The position numbers and the translations under genes are program-made. A model generated the notes under the pieces. It had not been told where the DNA came from and searched no databases. It was given only the letters and a program-made list of their open reading frames with translations. From contig NZ_PYAW01000002.1 in assembly GCF_003014755.1 (NCBI RefSeq), forward strand, positions 558,001 through 622,000: 64,000 bases of DNA, given 5' to 3'. Source of the stretch: Chitinophaga niastensis (lineage in GTDB: Bacteria > Bacteroidota > Bacteroidia > Chitinophagales > Chitinophagaceae). Shown here one piece after another: positions 36,169-44,132 of the stretch (position 1 is its first letter; the number at the start of each line of letters is the position of its first letter).

Positions 36169-37062
36169 TTAAAAGGATAGAACGCCGGGAGTGAGGGAAA
36201 GATTGCCTTGCAGCCCTCCGGTATGTATTAATAAAATTTTGCTACCATTCGGAAAGTAGCCATGCTGCACTAATTCACTGAATGCCAGGATAAGTTTGCC
36301 CGTATAGATAATGTCGGTTGGGATACCTGTTTCCCTGTAAAAAGTATTGATAAAATCTATAAGTTGAGGAGATTTCTTCGCATAACCACCACCATGAAAT
36401 TCGTGTAATATTTTCCAGTCAGCATGTTGACCAGATTTTAAGAGATCAGCTACTTCTTTTTCCAGGTAATGTGCACCTTTCAATACTGAAATGCCCACCA
36501 CCTGCTGATGTGGGGCTGCACTGTTAATAAGTCCCGCCAATGTAGTACCGGTGCCTACTGCACAAAGGATATGCGTATATTCTGATGTAGGGAAGATGGA
36601 AAGAATTTCTTCACAACCTTTTGCACCAAGGGCGTTGTGGCCGCCTTCAGGGATAATGTGATAGTCTGGATAAAGCCCTTCCCGGGTTTCATGCGAGTTC
36701 CTGTTCCGGTATTCTTCCCTTGTTACGAATACTAAGTCCATACCATTTGCATCCGCCATTTTTAAGGTATGGTTCATATGTTGGTGATGTTCTTCTCCAC
36801 GTATGATCCCCATACAGTTTATGCCGGCCTCTTTGCAGGCTAATGCCGTAGCTGCAATATGATTGGAATAAGCGCCGCCATATGTAATGATGCCATTATC
36901 ATTATTGGCTTTCGCTGCTGCAATATTATACTTCAGTTTAAACCACTTATTTCCGGAAATTTCAGGATGTAATTTATCCAAACGCAACATGGCTGCCTGA
37001 ATAGTATCAGGCAGCCAGCTGGTTTTAAAAGATGCTAAAGTGATGTTATCGTAACTAATCAT
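36169..37062 (-). CDS. PLP-dependent ACC deaminase / D-cysteine desulfhydrase family enzyme
   Basis: This 297-residue fold-type II PLP enzyme has the PLP-lysine region LHPEISGNKWFKLKYN near the N-terminus and TYGGAYSNHIAATALACKEA for phosphate and substrate binding. A glycine-rich CAVGTGTTLAGLI loop binds the PLP phosphate. Family members are 1-aminocyclopropane-1-carboxylate deaminase and D-cysteine desulfhydrase. At under 300 residues this is the shorter Bacteroidota form, in which the true activity is usually not known, and sequence alone does not decide between them. The gene stands alone; a half-unit repeat lies just upstream. Confidence 0.88.
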   Translation of the reverse strand: MISYDNITLASFKTSWLPDTIQAAMLRLDKLHPEISGNKWFKLKYNIAAAKANNDNGIITYGGAYSNHIAATALACKEAGINCMGIIRGEEHHQHMNHTLKMADANGMDLVFVTREEYRNRNSHETREGLYPDYHIIPEGGHNALGAKGCEEILSIFPTSEYTHILCAVGTGTTLAGLINSAAPHQQVVGISVLKGAHYLEKEVADLLKSGQHADWKILHEFHGGGYAKKSPQLIDFINTFYRETGIPTDIIYTGKLILAFSELVQHGYFPNGSKILLIHTGGLQGNLSLTPGVLSF

Positions 37063-37081
37063 CTTTATATAATAGTCTGCA

Positions 37082-37123
37082 CCAGGATTTAACGGATTGA
37101 ATGGATTACCCTGATGGGTGTTA
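37082..37123. repeat. Single half-unit of the CTGATTA/GGATTGAATGG repeat family
   Basis: This stretch (CAGGATT...GGATTGAATGGATTACCCTGATGGGTGTTA) nearly matches the innermost part of each arm of the large palindrome at 49007-49456. No inverted partner lies next to it, so it is a solo copy. It sits between the start of the deaminase-family gene (37062) and the stop of the GH29 gene (37127). Confidence 0.75.
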
Positions 37124-37126
37124 CCT

Positions 37127-38470
37127 TTATTCTCCCGTCAAAAACCCACCTTTCCCTCTATACAGCTTCACCGCCTTATCCAGCTTCACTTTCAGTACTG
37201 TTACATATTTGTCCTGTACATTTTCAGGTACATCTATATATACCAGTCCGGGTACGGGGCTCCAGGAAATTTTGCCTATTACTTTATGGGTGAGGGTAGC
37301 ACCATTTCCTACTACACTGATGTTTTCTATTTTGTTATCCAGTCCTTTGATCACCACCTGTCCGCTGGTTTTACCAGGGAGGAACAGGTAGAGTGTACTG
37401 GAATCTTTGGAGAGGGTGGTAGGACCATAGAAGTGTCCCAGCGGAATACCGCCAATAGTATTAAAAACGGCTTCGCCATTACGTTTATTCCAGGCGCCCA
37501 GTTCTTTTAGTACGTTTACCTGTTGTTCAGGGATGGTACCATCTGCCTTAGGACCTATGTCCAGCAAGAGATTGCCGCCATTGCTCACTGCGTCTACGAA
37601 GATAGTGATGATTTCGTAGGGTGTCTTCCAGTTAGTATCCTGTGGCTGCCAGCCCCAGTTGTTGTTGATGGTCATACACAGTTCCCACCAGTGGTAATGC
37701 GGGCGGGTAACCGGGAAGTTTTGTTCCGGTGTATCGTAGTCGCCATAACCTTGTAAACGTCCATTGATAATGGTGTTGGGGTTATGGGTGGTGAGCATTT
37801 TGCGCATTTTTTCTGCTTCCCATTCCTCAGCAGAGTGTTCCCAGTCGCCATCAAACCACCACAGGTCAGGGTTGAAGCGGTTCATTACTTCGGCCATTTG
37901 TCCTTCGTAGAATTTCCGGAAGCGCTGCCATCTTGCAGGCTCGGCCTGTATATCATAGCGGCTGCTGTCTTTCAGAAACTGCGGATAGTCATTATAACTC
38001 CAGTCAATCAACGAAAAATAGGCACCACATTTGATACTATCGCGCCGCAACGCAGCATAGAGTGGGGTGAGCACATCTCTTTTAGCGGGCGTACTGTTAG
38101 CAACATTTAATTTACTGTATTTGCTTTCCCACAAAGCCACGCCGTCGTGGTGTTTGGTGGTCATTACCGCATAGCGTGCGCCGGATTGTTTAATCAGGTC
38201 GGCCCATGCCTGCGGATCGTAATTGCTTGCAGTAAAGCCTTTTAGCTGCTGCATGTAATCCGGATAGGAGATTTTTTTGTTGTGGAAAGACCAGGATTCA
38301 TCAATTCCTTTTACAGAATAAATGCCCCAGTGAATGAAGATGCCGAGTTTGGCATCTGCAAACCACTGCATTTTTTCTTTGATGTCTTCAGGATTGGTCT
38401 TCTGTTGCGCGGTGGCGGTGCTAAAAAGCTGCATGGCACAAGCTCCCAGCACTAGTAGTCTCTTCATCAT
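37127..38470 (-). CDS. Alpha-L-fucosidase, glycoside hydrolase family 29
   Basis: This 447-residue GH29 enzyme has a signal peptide (LVLGACAMQLFSTATAQ). It carries the family hallmarks MQWFADAKLGIFIHWGIYSV, ARYAVMTTKHHDGVALWESK and DLWWFDGDWEHS, the last holding the catalytic Asp nucleophile. It should release terminal alpha-L-fucose from glycans in the periplasm or outside. The length is typical of GH29 without an added carbohydrate-binding domain. A GH95 fucosidase at 52983 and a sugar kinase/nucleotidyltransferase pair just upstream hint at use of fucosylated glycans, but no local Sus pair goes with it. Confidence 0.93.
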   Translation of the reverse strand: MMKRLLVLGACAMQLFSTATAQQKTNPEDIKEKMQWFADAKLGIFIHWGIYSVKGIDESWSFHNKKISYPDYMQQLKGFTASNYDPQAWADLIKQSGARYAVMTTKHHDGVALWESKYSKLNVANSTPAKRDVLTPLYAALRRDSIKCGAYFSLIDWSYNDYPQFLKDSSRYDIQAEPARWQRFRKFYEGQMAEVMNRFNPDLWWFDGDWEHSAEEWEAEKMRKMLTTHNPNTIINGRLQGYGDYDTPEQNFPVTRPHYHWWELCMTINNNWGWQPQDTNWKTPYEIITIFVDAVSNGGNLLLDIGPKADGTIPEQQVNVLKELGAWNKRNGEAVFNTIGGIPLGHFYGPTTLSKDSSTLYLFLPGKTSGQVVIKGLDNKIENISVVGNGATLTHKVIGKISWSPVPGLVYIDVPENVQDKYVTVLKVKLDKAVKLYRGKGGFLTGE

Positions 38471-38597
38471 TCCGTTTAATTAATCATTAAAATATGTATT
38501 CTCCATAAAAAGAAAGTGTGAAAATAGTTTTAATGATTAAATTTAGCGCCGATATTTTTAGGTAAATAGTTGAAACATATAAACTAATATCAGAAAA

Positions 38598-39500
38598 ATG
38601 CAACCTACTTTATTGATTTTGGCGGCCGGAATGGCCAGTCGATATGGCAGTTTAAAGCAAATCCAGGAATTTGGCCCCAGCGGTGAAACTATCATTGATT
38701 ACTCTATTTACGACGCTATTAGCGCCGGTTTTGGAAAAATAGTGTTCATCATCCGCGAGAACTTTGCGGCTGAGTTCAAAGAAATCTTTGAACCTAAGCT
38801 CAAAGGCCGCGTGGCTGTTGATTATGTATACCAGGAAATGGATGCATTTGTGGGTGACCATGCTGTACCTGCCGACAGGAGCAAGCCATGGGGTACTGCA
38901 CATGCGATCCTCTGCGCCAAAAATGCTATTAATGAACCATTTGCAGTAATCAATGCAGATGATTTCTATGGTACAAATGCTTTCGTAAAGATGGCCGCTT
39001 TCCTGAACAACGACTGTAAGTCTGATGTATACAGCGTTGTAGGCTACGAGCTGGGTAAAACCATCAGTGAGCACGGTTCTGTATCCCGCGGTGTATGCGC
39101 AGTGAATGCAGCTGGTAACCTTTCTGCTATCAACGAAAGAACCAAAATATACAAAAACAGCGAACAGATCGTTTACGAAGAAGCAGATGGCAGTACACAT
39201 CCATTGTCGCCCGATACACCGGTATCAATGAACTTCTGGGGCTTTCATCCCAGCGTATTCAACCTGAGCCAGGACCTGTTCAACGAATTCCTGGATAAAA
39301 ACCTCGCCAACCCTAAATCTGAATTTTTTATTCCGATTGTGGCTGATGAGTTTATCCGTCGTAATTTAGGACAGGTGAAAGTATTACCTACCAGCGCTAA
39401 ATGGTTTGGTGTTACTTACAAAGAAGATGCACCAGGTGTGCAGGCCAGCTTGTCGGAGCTGGTTAAGAATGGAGAATATCCCGACAATTTATGGAAATAA
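38598..39500 (+). CDS. Sugar-1-phosphate nucleotidyltransferase-like protein
   Basis: This 300-residue protein begins with the nucleotidyltransferase signature LILAAGMASRYGSLKQI (nucleotide-binding Gly-rich loop) and has FAVINADDFYG, the metal-binding Asp pair. It should form an NDP-sugar from a sugar 1-phosphate. The next gene overlaps by 10 bases and encodes a sugar-kinase-like protein, so the two would act as kinase then nucleotidyltransferase. Comparable pairs are AmgK/MurU of peptidoglycan recycling and kinase/uridylyltransferase pairs of amino-sugar salvage. The actual sugar is not predictable. Confidence 0.85.
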   Translation: MQPTLLILAAGMASRYGSLKQIQEFGPSGETIIDYSIYDAISAGFGKIVFIIRENFAAEFKEIFEPKLKGRVAVDYVYQEMDAFVGDHAVPADRSKPWGTAHAILCAKNAINEPFAVINADDFYGTNAFVKMAAFLNNDCKSDVYSVVGYELGKTISEHGSVSRGVCAVNAAGNLSAINERTKIYKNSEQIVYEEADGSTHPLSPDTPVSMNFWGFHPSVFNLSQDLFNEFLDKNLANPKSEFFIPIVADEFIRRNLGQVKVLPTSAKWFGVTYKEDAPGVQASLSELVKNGEYPDNLWK

Positions 39501-40582
39501 GACCAAACACAAAGATCCTTCAGGCTTTTGGACTTGAGCCTGAAGGATTGCATGTCCGAAAATTTGGATCAGGACACATCAACAACACTTTTTTGCTCGA
39601 AAAAAAGCAGGACAACAGCAAATACGTTTTACAAAAAATCAATGTAAACGTATTTAAGGAACCAGGAATAATAGCTGCTAATCAAAGGATGGCAGCAGAT
39701 TACCTGGCAGTACATCATCCCGGCTATCTGTTCATTACGCCGATCCCTACTATTGTCGGGGAAGAGCTTTTTGTAATGGACAACGAATACTGGCGCATGA
39801 TTCCTTTCATTGCTGGTTCCGTTACGGTAGATCAGGCCGACAACCCAAAGCAGGCATTTGAAGCAGCCAAACAATTCGGCCGCCTTGCCAGTTACCTTTC
39901 GGGTATTGACCTGAAGCCGTTTAAAGCTTCAATTCCAAACTTTCACAATCTTACCTTACGCTACAGCGCTTTTCAGGAAGCTATCCGTACAGCTAAGGAC
40001 GACAGGAAAGCAGCAGCAGAAGAGATGATTGAAGAATTCCTCCGCTACTCTGACATCGCAGTAACGTATGAGCAACTGAAAACAAATCCTGAATTCAGAG
40101 ATCATCTCATGCACCACGATACCAAAATCAATAACGTATTGCTGAACAAGGATACTTATGAAGGTATATGTGTGTGTGACCTGGATACACTGATGCCCGG
40201 AAAAATCATCTCTGATCTTGGCGACATGATACGCACCTATGTTTGCCCGGTATCTGAAGAAGAAAGGGATTTCAGCCAGATCGTTATCCGCGAAGAATAC
40301 TACGAAGCCCTCATGCAGGGGTATCTCGTGGAAGTAGGCGGTACTTTAACCAAAGTAGAAAAAGAACAACTGTTCTTTGCCGGGAAGTTCATGATCTATA
40401 TGCAGGGTATCAGATTCCTCACCGATTACTTAAATGGTGATGTATACTACCCAATCAAGTACCCAACGCATAATTACGATCGCGCTAAAAACCAATTGGT
40501 CCTATTACAGCGGCTGATCGAAAAACAGGATGTATTGCAGGACATCATCGATAAGTGCCTGCATGTCAGTGAACAAGTGTAA
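39491..40582 (+). CDS. Aminoglycoside-phosphotransferase-fold sugar kinase (NahK/AmgK-like)
   Basis: This 363-residue protein has the APH-fold catalytic motifs: HHDTKINNVLL (Brenner motif HxDxxxxN) and VCDLDTLMPGKIISDLGD (metal-binding DxD). It resembles N-acetylhexosamine 1-kinase and related proteins that many Bacteroidota genomes label as mucin-desulfating enzymes. With the overlapping nucleotidyltransferase (start ATG 39491 lies inside the last codons of 38598-39500) it suggests salvage of GlcNAc, GalNAc, MurNAc or another hexose to an NDP-sugar. A strong terminator follows at 40645-40676. Confidence 0.82.
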   Translation: MEIRPNTKILQAFGLEPEGLHVRKFGSGHINNTFLLEKKQDNSKYVLQKINVNVFKEPGIIAANQRMAADYLAVHHPGYLFITPIPTIVGEELFVMDNEYWRMIPFIAGSVTVDQADNPKQAFEAAKQFGRLASYLSGIDLKPFKASIPNFHNLTLRYSAFQEAIRTAKDDRKAAAEEMIEEFLRYSDIAVTYEQLKTNPEFRDHLMHHDTKINNVLLNKDTYEGICVCDLDTLMPGKIISDLGDMIRTYVCPVSEEERDFSQIVIREEYYEALMQGYLVEVGGTLTKVEKEQLFFAGKFMIYMQGIRFLTDYLNGDVYYPIKYPTHNYDRAKNQLVLLQRLIEKQDVLQDIIDKCLHVSEQV

Positions 40583-40644
40583 CAAGTGAACAGTAAATGA
40601 AATCATTTTTAGAACGTGAACAGTAAATGAAATGAAATCATTTG

Positions 40645-40676
40645 TCCCGGTGCATTACGCACCGGGATTTTTTTTT
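40645..40676 (+). terminator. Intrinsic terminator of the nucleotidyltransferase/kinase pair
   Basis: TCCCGGTGC (40645-40653) pairs with GCACCGGGA (40659-40667) around an ATTAC loop, followed by nine T residues. It is a strong terminator 60 bases past the kinase stop. Confidence 0.95.
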
Positions 40677-40870
40677 GTCTTTCTCCCGATTAGACTGATT
40701 AGTATGATTCTCCTGATTATATCTTTTGAGGATAAATATGAAAAAGTGTATTTCAGGAAGCTTATTGAGTTAGCAGTTGGTTATATTTTAAAAAGGAATA
40801 AAATCAGCATAATCATGATTAATCATAAAAATCATGTGAAAGAAAAGACAAAAAAGGCCGAAGGCCTTCT
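40677..40870. repeat. Diverged palindromic repeat of the CTGATTANN family with GGCCGAAGGCC hairpin
   Basis: The left part (GTCTTTCTCCCGATTAGACTG...) and right part (...AATCATGTGAAAGAAAAGAC) are weakly inverted, with CTGATTA-like units on both sides. The right end has a small AAGGCCGAAGGCCTT hairpin, also found at the ends of the copy at 60244-60447. Confidence 0.65.
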
Positions 40871-41020
40871 GATTCCCCGTCTTTTATACACAAAACAAGT
40901 AGGTCAATTTATAACGATAATGCGATTTGTTTAGAAAATGCCCAACTATCGACCTGTTTTTTTAAATATTTTCAAAAACACCTAATGTGATTAATTTTTC
41001 ACGAAATATTGAACCGGCTG

Positions 41021-41051
41021 TTGGTTTTTATTTATTTCACGAATACTTTTG
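41021..41051 (+). promoter_or_regulatory. Promoter of the ilv leader and operon
   Basis: TTG at 41021-41023 and TACTTTTG at 41044-41051 match the Bacteroidota -33 and -7 elements with a 20-base spacer. Transcription would start near 41058, giving a 23-base untranslated stretch before the leader ATG at 41081. Confidence 0.75.
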
Positions 41052-41080
41052 TATAAACACAAAAAAAATAATCTCCTCCC

Positions 41081-41197
41081 ATGTGGGTAAATAAAGACAA
41101 CATAAAACTTAATCACATAGTGCCTCAGCTCAATTGGGCTATCACGAAGGTCGTGATTATCGTCGTTGTCATTATTAGCCACCAGTATGGAGGATAG
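41081..41197 (+). CDS. Val/Ile-rich attenuation leader peptide of the ilv operon
   Basis: This 38-codon ORF is too short for standard gene callers. Codons 24-32 read Val-Val-Ile-Ile-Val-Val-Val-Ile-Ile, and Leu codons occur at 10 and 17, with further Ile/Val at 8, 13, 14 and 21. An in-frame TAA at 41069 fixes the ATG at 41081 as the only ATG start. The peptide has no protein homology that I recognise and is probably made only to sense charged tRNA-Val and tRNA-Ile (perhaps tRNA-Leu) levels. It lies 95 bases before ilvE, the first gene of the branched-chain amino-acid operon. Confidence 0.85.
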   Translation: MWVNKDNIKLNHIVPQLNWAITKVVIIVVVIISHQYGG

Positions 41198-41228
41198 GTA
41201 AACGTGCATATAATCACAAAATATAAAC

Positions 41229-41260
41229 GCCTTCCTCCGCAAAGAGGAAGGCTTTTTTTT
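41229..41260 (+). terminator. Attenuator terminator hairpin before ilvE
   Basis: GCCTTCCTC (41229-41237) pairs perfectly with GAGGAAGGC (41244-41252) around a 6-base loop, followed by eight T residues. It stands 32 bases before the ilvE start, inside the transcription unit, which marks it as regulatory rather than terminal. Confidence 0.93.
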
Positions 41261-41292
41261 GGACAATAATTCCCTGTTATAATTTCAATTTT

Positions 41293-42195
41293 ATGTATAG
41301 CTATTACAACGACAACACTTTTCTTTACATCGACGGTGAATACCGTAAAGCTAATGCAGCTACAACTGACTTGTTCGGCCAATCTCTCCACTACGGTTAC
41401 GCAGTATTTGAAGGCATCCGTGCTTACAAAACAGCTAATGGAGAAGTGAAAATTTTTAAAGCCAAAGAACACTTTGATCGCCTGAAGCGCTCGTGTGAGC
41501 TGATCCACATCCCCTACAAGTTTGATAACGAGGAGCTGACCGCTGCCTGTTACAAAATACTGGAGATGAACAACATGGAAGAAGCTTATATCAGACCGCT
41601 CGTATTCTGTCCGCCGAATATGACGCTGAAAGCGGCCTCCGAATCCCGCATCCTGATATGCGCATGGGAATGGGGAGCTTACCTCGGTGAAAAGCTGTTG
41701 CGTGTAATGACTTCCTCTTACGAGCGACCAAATCCAAAAGCATTCAAAATAGAATCGAAATCGGCCGGATTATACGTAAACTCAATACTGGCCTCGCAGG
41801 AAGCAAAAGAAAAAGGGTACGACGAAGCACTGCTACTGGATATGAATGGTTATGTTGCAGAAGGCCCCGGTGCTAATATCTTCTTCGAAAAAGACGGCAA
41901 AATATTTACTCCTCCTGCCGGTAACATCCTCCCTGGTATCACCCGCGCCACCGTTATCGAACTTTGCCACGAACTCAATATTCCCCTGGAAGAAAAACTG
42001 TTTACCATCCCTGAACTGAAAGAAGCAGAAGCTGCTTTCTTCTGCGGTACCGCTGCAGAGCTGATCGGTCTGGACTCCCTGGACGGACATTCTTTCAGCA
42101 AACCATGGGCACAATCACTCGGTAAAGTACTTCAGCAGGCATACAAAGCAAGAGTACTGGACAAATCCTTTCAACGGGAAGCACAATTAGCATAA
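41293..42195 (+). CDS. ilvE: Branched-chain amino-acid aminotransferase
   Basis: This 300-residue fold-type IV PLP enzyme catalyses the last step of Val, Ile and Leu synthesis, moving an amino group from glutamate to the 2-oxo acid. It has FGQSLHYGYAVFEGIRAY near the N-terminus, the PLP-lysine segment ESKSAGLYVNS, then YDEALLLDMNGYVAEGPGAN and the phosphate-binding ILPGITRATVIEL. It is the first structural gene after the attenuator and starts 32 bases past its T-run. A TTAGC palindrome separates it from ilvD (257-base gap). Confidence 0.96.
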   Translation: MYSYYNDNTFLYIDGEYRKANAATTDLFGQSLHYGYAVFEGIRAYKTANGEVKIFKAKEHFDRLKRSCELIHIPYKFDNEELTAACYKILEMNNMEEAYIRPLVFCPPNMTLKAASESRILICAWEWGAYLGEKLLRVMTSSYERPNPKAFKIESKSAGLYVNSILASQEAKEKGYDEALLLDMNGYVAEGPGANIFFEKDGKIFTPPAGNILPGITRATVIELCHELNIPLEEKLFTIPELKEAEAAFFCGTAAELIGLDSLDGHSFSKPWAQSLGKVLQQAYKARVLDKSFQREAQLA

Positions 42196-42196
42196 C

Positions 42197-42260
42197 ACTT
42201 AGCTCTTAGCTCTTAGCTATTAGTTTTTAGCTAACTGCTAATTGCTAATAGCTAATTGCT
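42197..42260. repeat. Palindromic heptamer-repeat element, TTAGCNN family, copy 3
   Basis: The left part TTAGCTCTTAGCTCTTAGC and the right part CTGCTAATTGCTAATAGC form an inverted, imperfect pair. It follows the ilvE stop by one or two bases and lies inside the ilv operon. Between it and ilvD there is a further small hairpin (GGATTAC 42409-42415 with GTAATCC 42428-42434) and no ORF that I trust. Confidence 0.75.
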
Positions 42261-42452
42261 CCTTTGAAGGTTGTAAATCGAAAAACTTACAATCCTTTGC
42301 AGTAAAGGCTTTGAAAGAGCAAAAGGCAGATTTGAAGACCGGTAATTTGGAAATTGTTGGTTTGAATATGCCACCACTACCGGGTAATTTGTGACGAAGT
42401 TTAAAATAGGATTACTGTAAACAGTTGGTAATCCGGGTAATAACAAAACGCA

Positions 42453-44132
42453 ATGGAATTAAATAAATATAGCAAGACGATCACACAAGACCCTACGCAA
42501 CCAGCTGCGCAGGCTCAGTTGTACGGGATAGGTTTAACGGAGGAAGATCTGAAAAAAGCACAGGTAGGTATTGTTAGCATGGGTTACGACGGTAACACCT
42601 GTAACATGCACCTGAATGATCTTGCAAAGGACGTGAAAAAAGGCGTCTGGGCAAATGACCTGGTGGGACTTATTTTTCACACTATCGGCGTCAGCGATGG
42701 TATGAGCAATGGTACGCCAGGTATGCGCTATTCTCTGGTTAGCCGTGATCTGATTGCAGATTCCATTGAAACTGTTGCAGGCGCGCAGTATTACGACGCG
42801 CTGATTACAGTACCCGGCTGCGATAAAAATATGCCTGGTTCCCTGATGGCAATGGGTCGCCTCAATCGCCCGTCTATCATGGTATACGGTGGTACTATCG
42901 CTCCCGGAAAATATAAAGGCCAGGATCTCAACATCATCTCAGCATTTGAAGCATTAGGTCAGAAAATGGCCGGAAACCTGGATGAAGGCGATTTTAAAGG
43001 CATCATACAAAACTCCTGCCCTGGTGCAGGTGCCTGTGGTGGCATGTATACCGCTAATACCATGTCTTCAGCGATTGAAGCATTAGGTATGAGCCTGCCC
43101 TACAGCTCATCCAACCCCGCTTTGAGCCAGGATAAAAAAGATGAATGCCTCGCTGCAGGCCAATACATCCGCCTGCTCCTTGAAAAAGATATTAAACCCA
43201 AAGACATCATGACCAAAGAAGCATTTGAAAATGCTATCACGGTTATTATGGCACTGGGTGGCAGCACCAACGCAGTACTGCACTTTATTGCTATTGCGAA
43301 ATCAGTAGGGATCTCTGTAAGACTGGAAGATTTCCAGCGCATCAGCGATAAAACGCCGCTGATAGCAGATCTGAAGCCTAGTGGTAAATACCTCATGGAA
43401 GACCTCCACAACATAGGCGGTGTTCCGTTAGTAATGAAATACCTGCTCAAACAGGGACGCCTACACGGACATTGTATGACCGTAACCGGTAAAACAATTG
43501 CTGAAAACCTGGAAAGCATAGCAGACATAGATTTCACCACACAGGATATTATAGTACCACTGGAAAAACCATTGAAAGCAAATGGTCATATCCAGATCTT
43601 ATACGGTAATCTCGCTCAACTGGGCGCTGTTGCCAAAATCACCGGTAAAGAAGGTGAAATATTCAAAGGCCCTGCACGTGTGTTTGATGGCGAATTTGAA
43701 CTGATTGCAGGTATCACCTCCGGTAAAGTGAAAAAGGGAGATGTAGTGGTGATCCGCCAGGTAGGCCCTAAAGGTGCACCTGGTATGCCTGAAATGCTGA
43801 AACCTACCAGCGCCATCATGGGCGTAGGATTAGGTAAAAGCGTTGCACTCATCACCGATGGACGCTTCTCCGGTGGTACACATGGATTTGTAGTAGGTCA
43901 CATTACCCCGGAAGCGTTTGAAGGCGGTAATATTGGATTGGTAAAAGACAACGACATCATCGAAATAGATGCAGTGAAAAATTTTATCAATGTGGAAGTA
44001 AGTGAAGAGGAACTGGCCGCCCGCAGGGCGCAGTGGATACAACCCGCATTGAAAGCATCCAATGGAATCTTATTTAAGTACGCAAAACTTGTAAAAAATG
44101 CAACAGAAGGATGTGTTACCGATGAAGACTGA
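42453..44132 (+). CDS. ilvD: Dihydroxy-acid dehydratase
   Basis: This 559-residue Fe-S enzyme dehydrates 2,3-dihydroxy acids to the 2-oxo acids of Val and Ile synthesis. The cluster-binding Cys residues are in [30 protein letters not shown] and [18 protein letters not shown]. The C-terminal half has [19 protein letters not shown], with the catalytic Ser region. The length is typical. Its last bases overlap the start of ilvB, so translation is probably coupled. Confidence 0.97.
   Translation: MELNKYSKTITQDPTQPAAQAQLYGIGLTEEDLKKAQVGIVSMGYDGNTCNMHLNDLAKDVKKGVWANDLVGLIFHTIGVSDGMSNGTPGMRYSLVSRDLIADSIETVAGAQYYDALITVPGCDKNMPGSLMAMGRLNRPSIMVYGGTIAPGKYKGQDLNIISAFEALGQKMAGNLDEGDFKGIIQNSCPGAGACGGMYTANTMSSAIEALGMSLPYSSSNPALSQDKKDECLAAGQYIRLLLEKDIKPKDIMTKEAFENAITVIMALGGSTNAVLHFIAIAKSVGISVRLEDFQRISDKTPLIADLKPSGKYLMEDLHNIGGVPLVMKYLLKQGRLHGHCMTVTGKTIAENLESIADIDFTTQDIIVPLEKPLKANGHIQILYGNLAQLGAVAKITGKEGEIFKGPARVFDGEFELIAGITSGKVKKGDVVVIRQVGPKGAPGMPEMLKPTSAIMGVGLGKSVALITDGRFSGGTHGFVVGHITPEAFEGGNIGLVKDNDIIEIDAVKNFINVEVSEEELAARRAQWIQPALKASNGILFKYAKLVKNATEGCVTDED

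Larger units (their letters stand above)
40583..41080. other. Intergenic region between kinase gene and ilv leader
   Basis: This gap holds a short tandem duplication at its start (GTGAACAGTAAATGAAAT at about 40587 and 40615), the kinase-operon terminator (40645-40676), a diverged CTGATTA-type palindrome (40677-40870) and the ilv promoter (41021-41051). A 100-codon reading frame through it follows the repeat and is not a credible gene. Confidence 0.7.
41058..41292 (+). promoter_or_regulatory. Predicted transcription attenuator of the ilv operon
   Basis: This 235-base leader contains an ORF rich in Val and Ile codons (41081-41197) and an intrinsic terminator (41229-41260). The terminator's left arm can pair instead with GGAGGA at 41189-41194 (with TCCTCC, 41233-41238) plus GG at 41197-41198 with CC at 41230-41231. 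That antiterminator helix overlaps the leader stop codon. A ribosome stalled on the Val/Ile run (41150-41176) would leave GGAGGA free and favour read-through; one reaching the stop codon would cover it and let the terminator form. A small ATCACGA/TCGTGAT hairpin (41141-41157) lies in the control region. The layout is that of ribosome-mediated attenuation; the mechanism is inferred. Confidence 0.85.

Noticed and set aside
40632..40934. 100-codon ORF in the gap before the ilv leader
   Set aside because: It runs through the terminator and the CTGATTA palindrome, has repeat-derived sequence and no recognisable domain.
42368..42394. Eight-codon ORF (MPPLPGNL) upstream of ilvD as a second leader peptide
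   Set aside because: It has only two Leu codons, no terminator after it and no promoter match, unlike the leader before ilvE.
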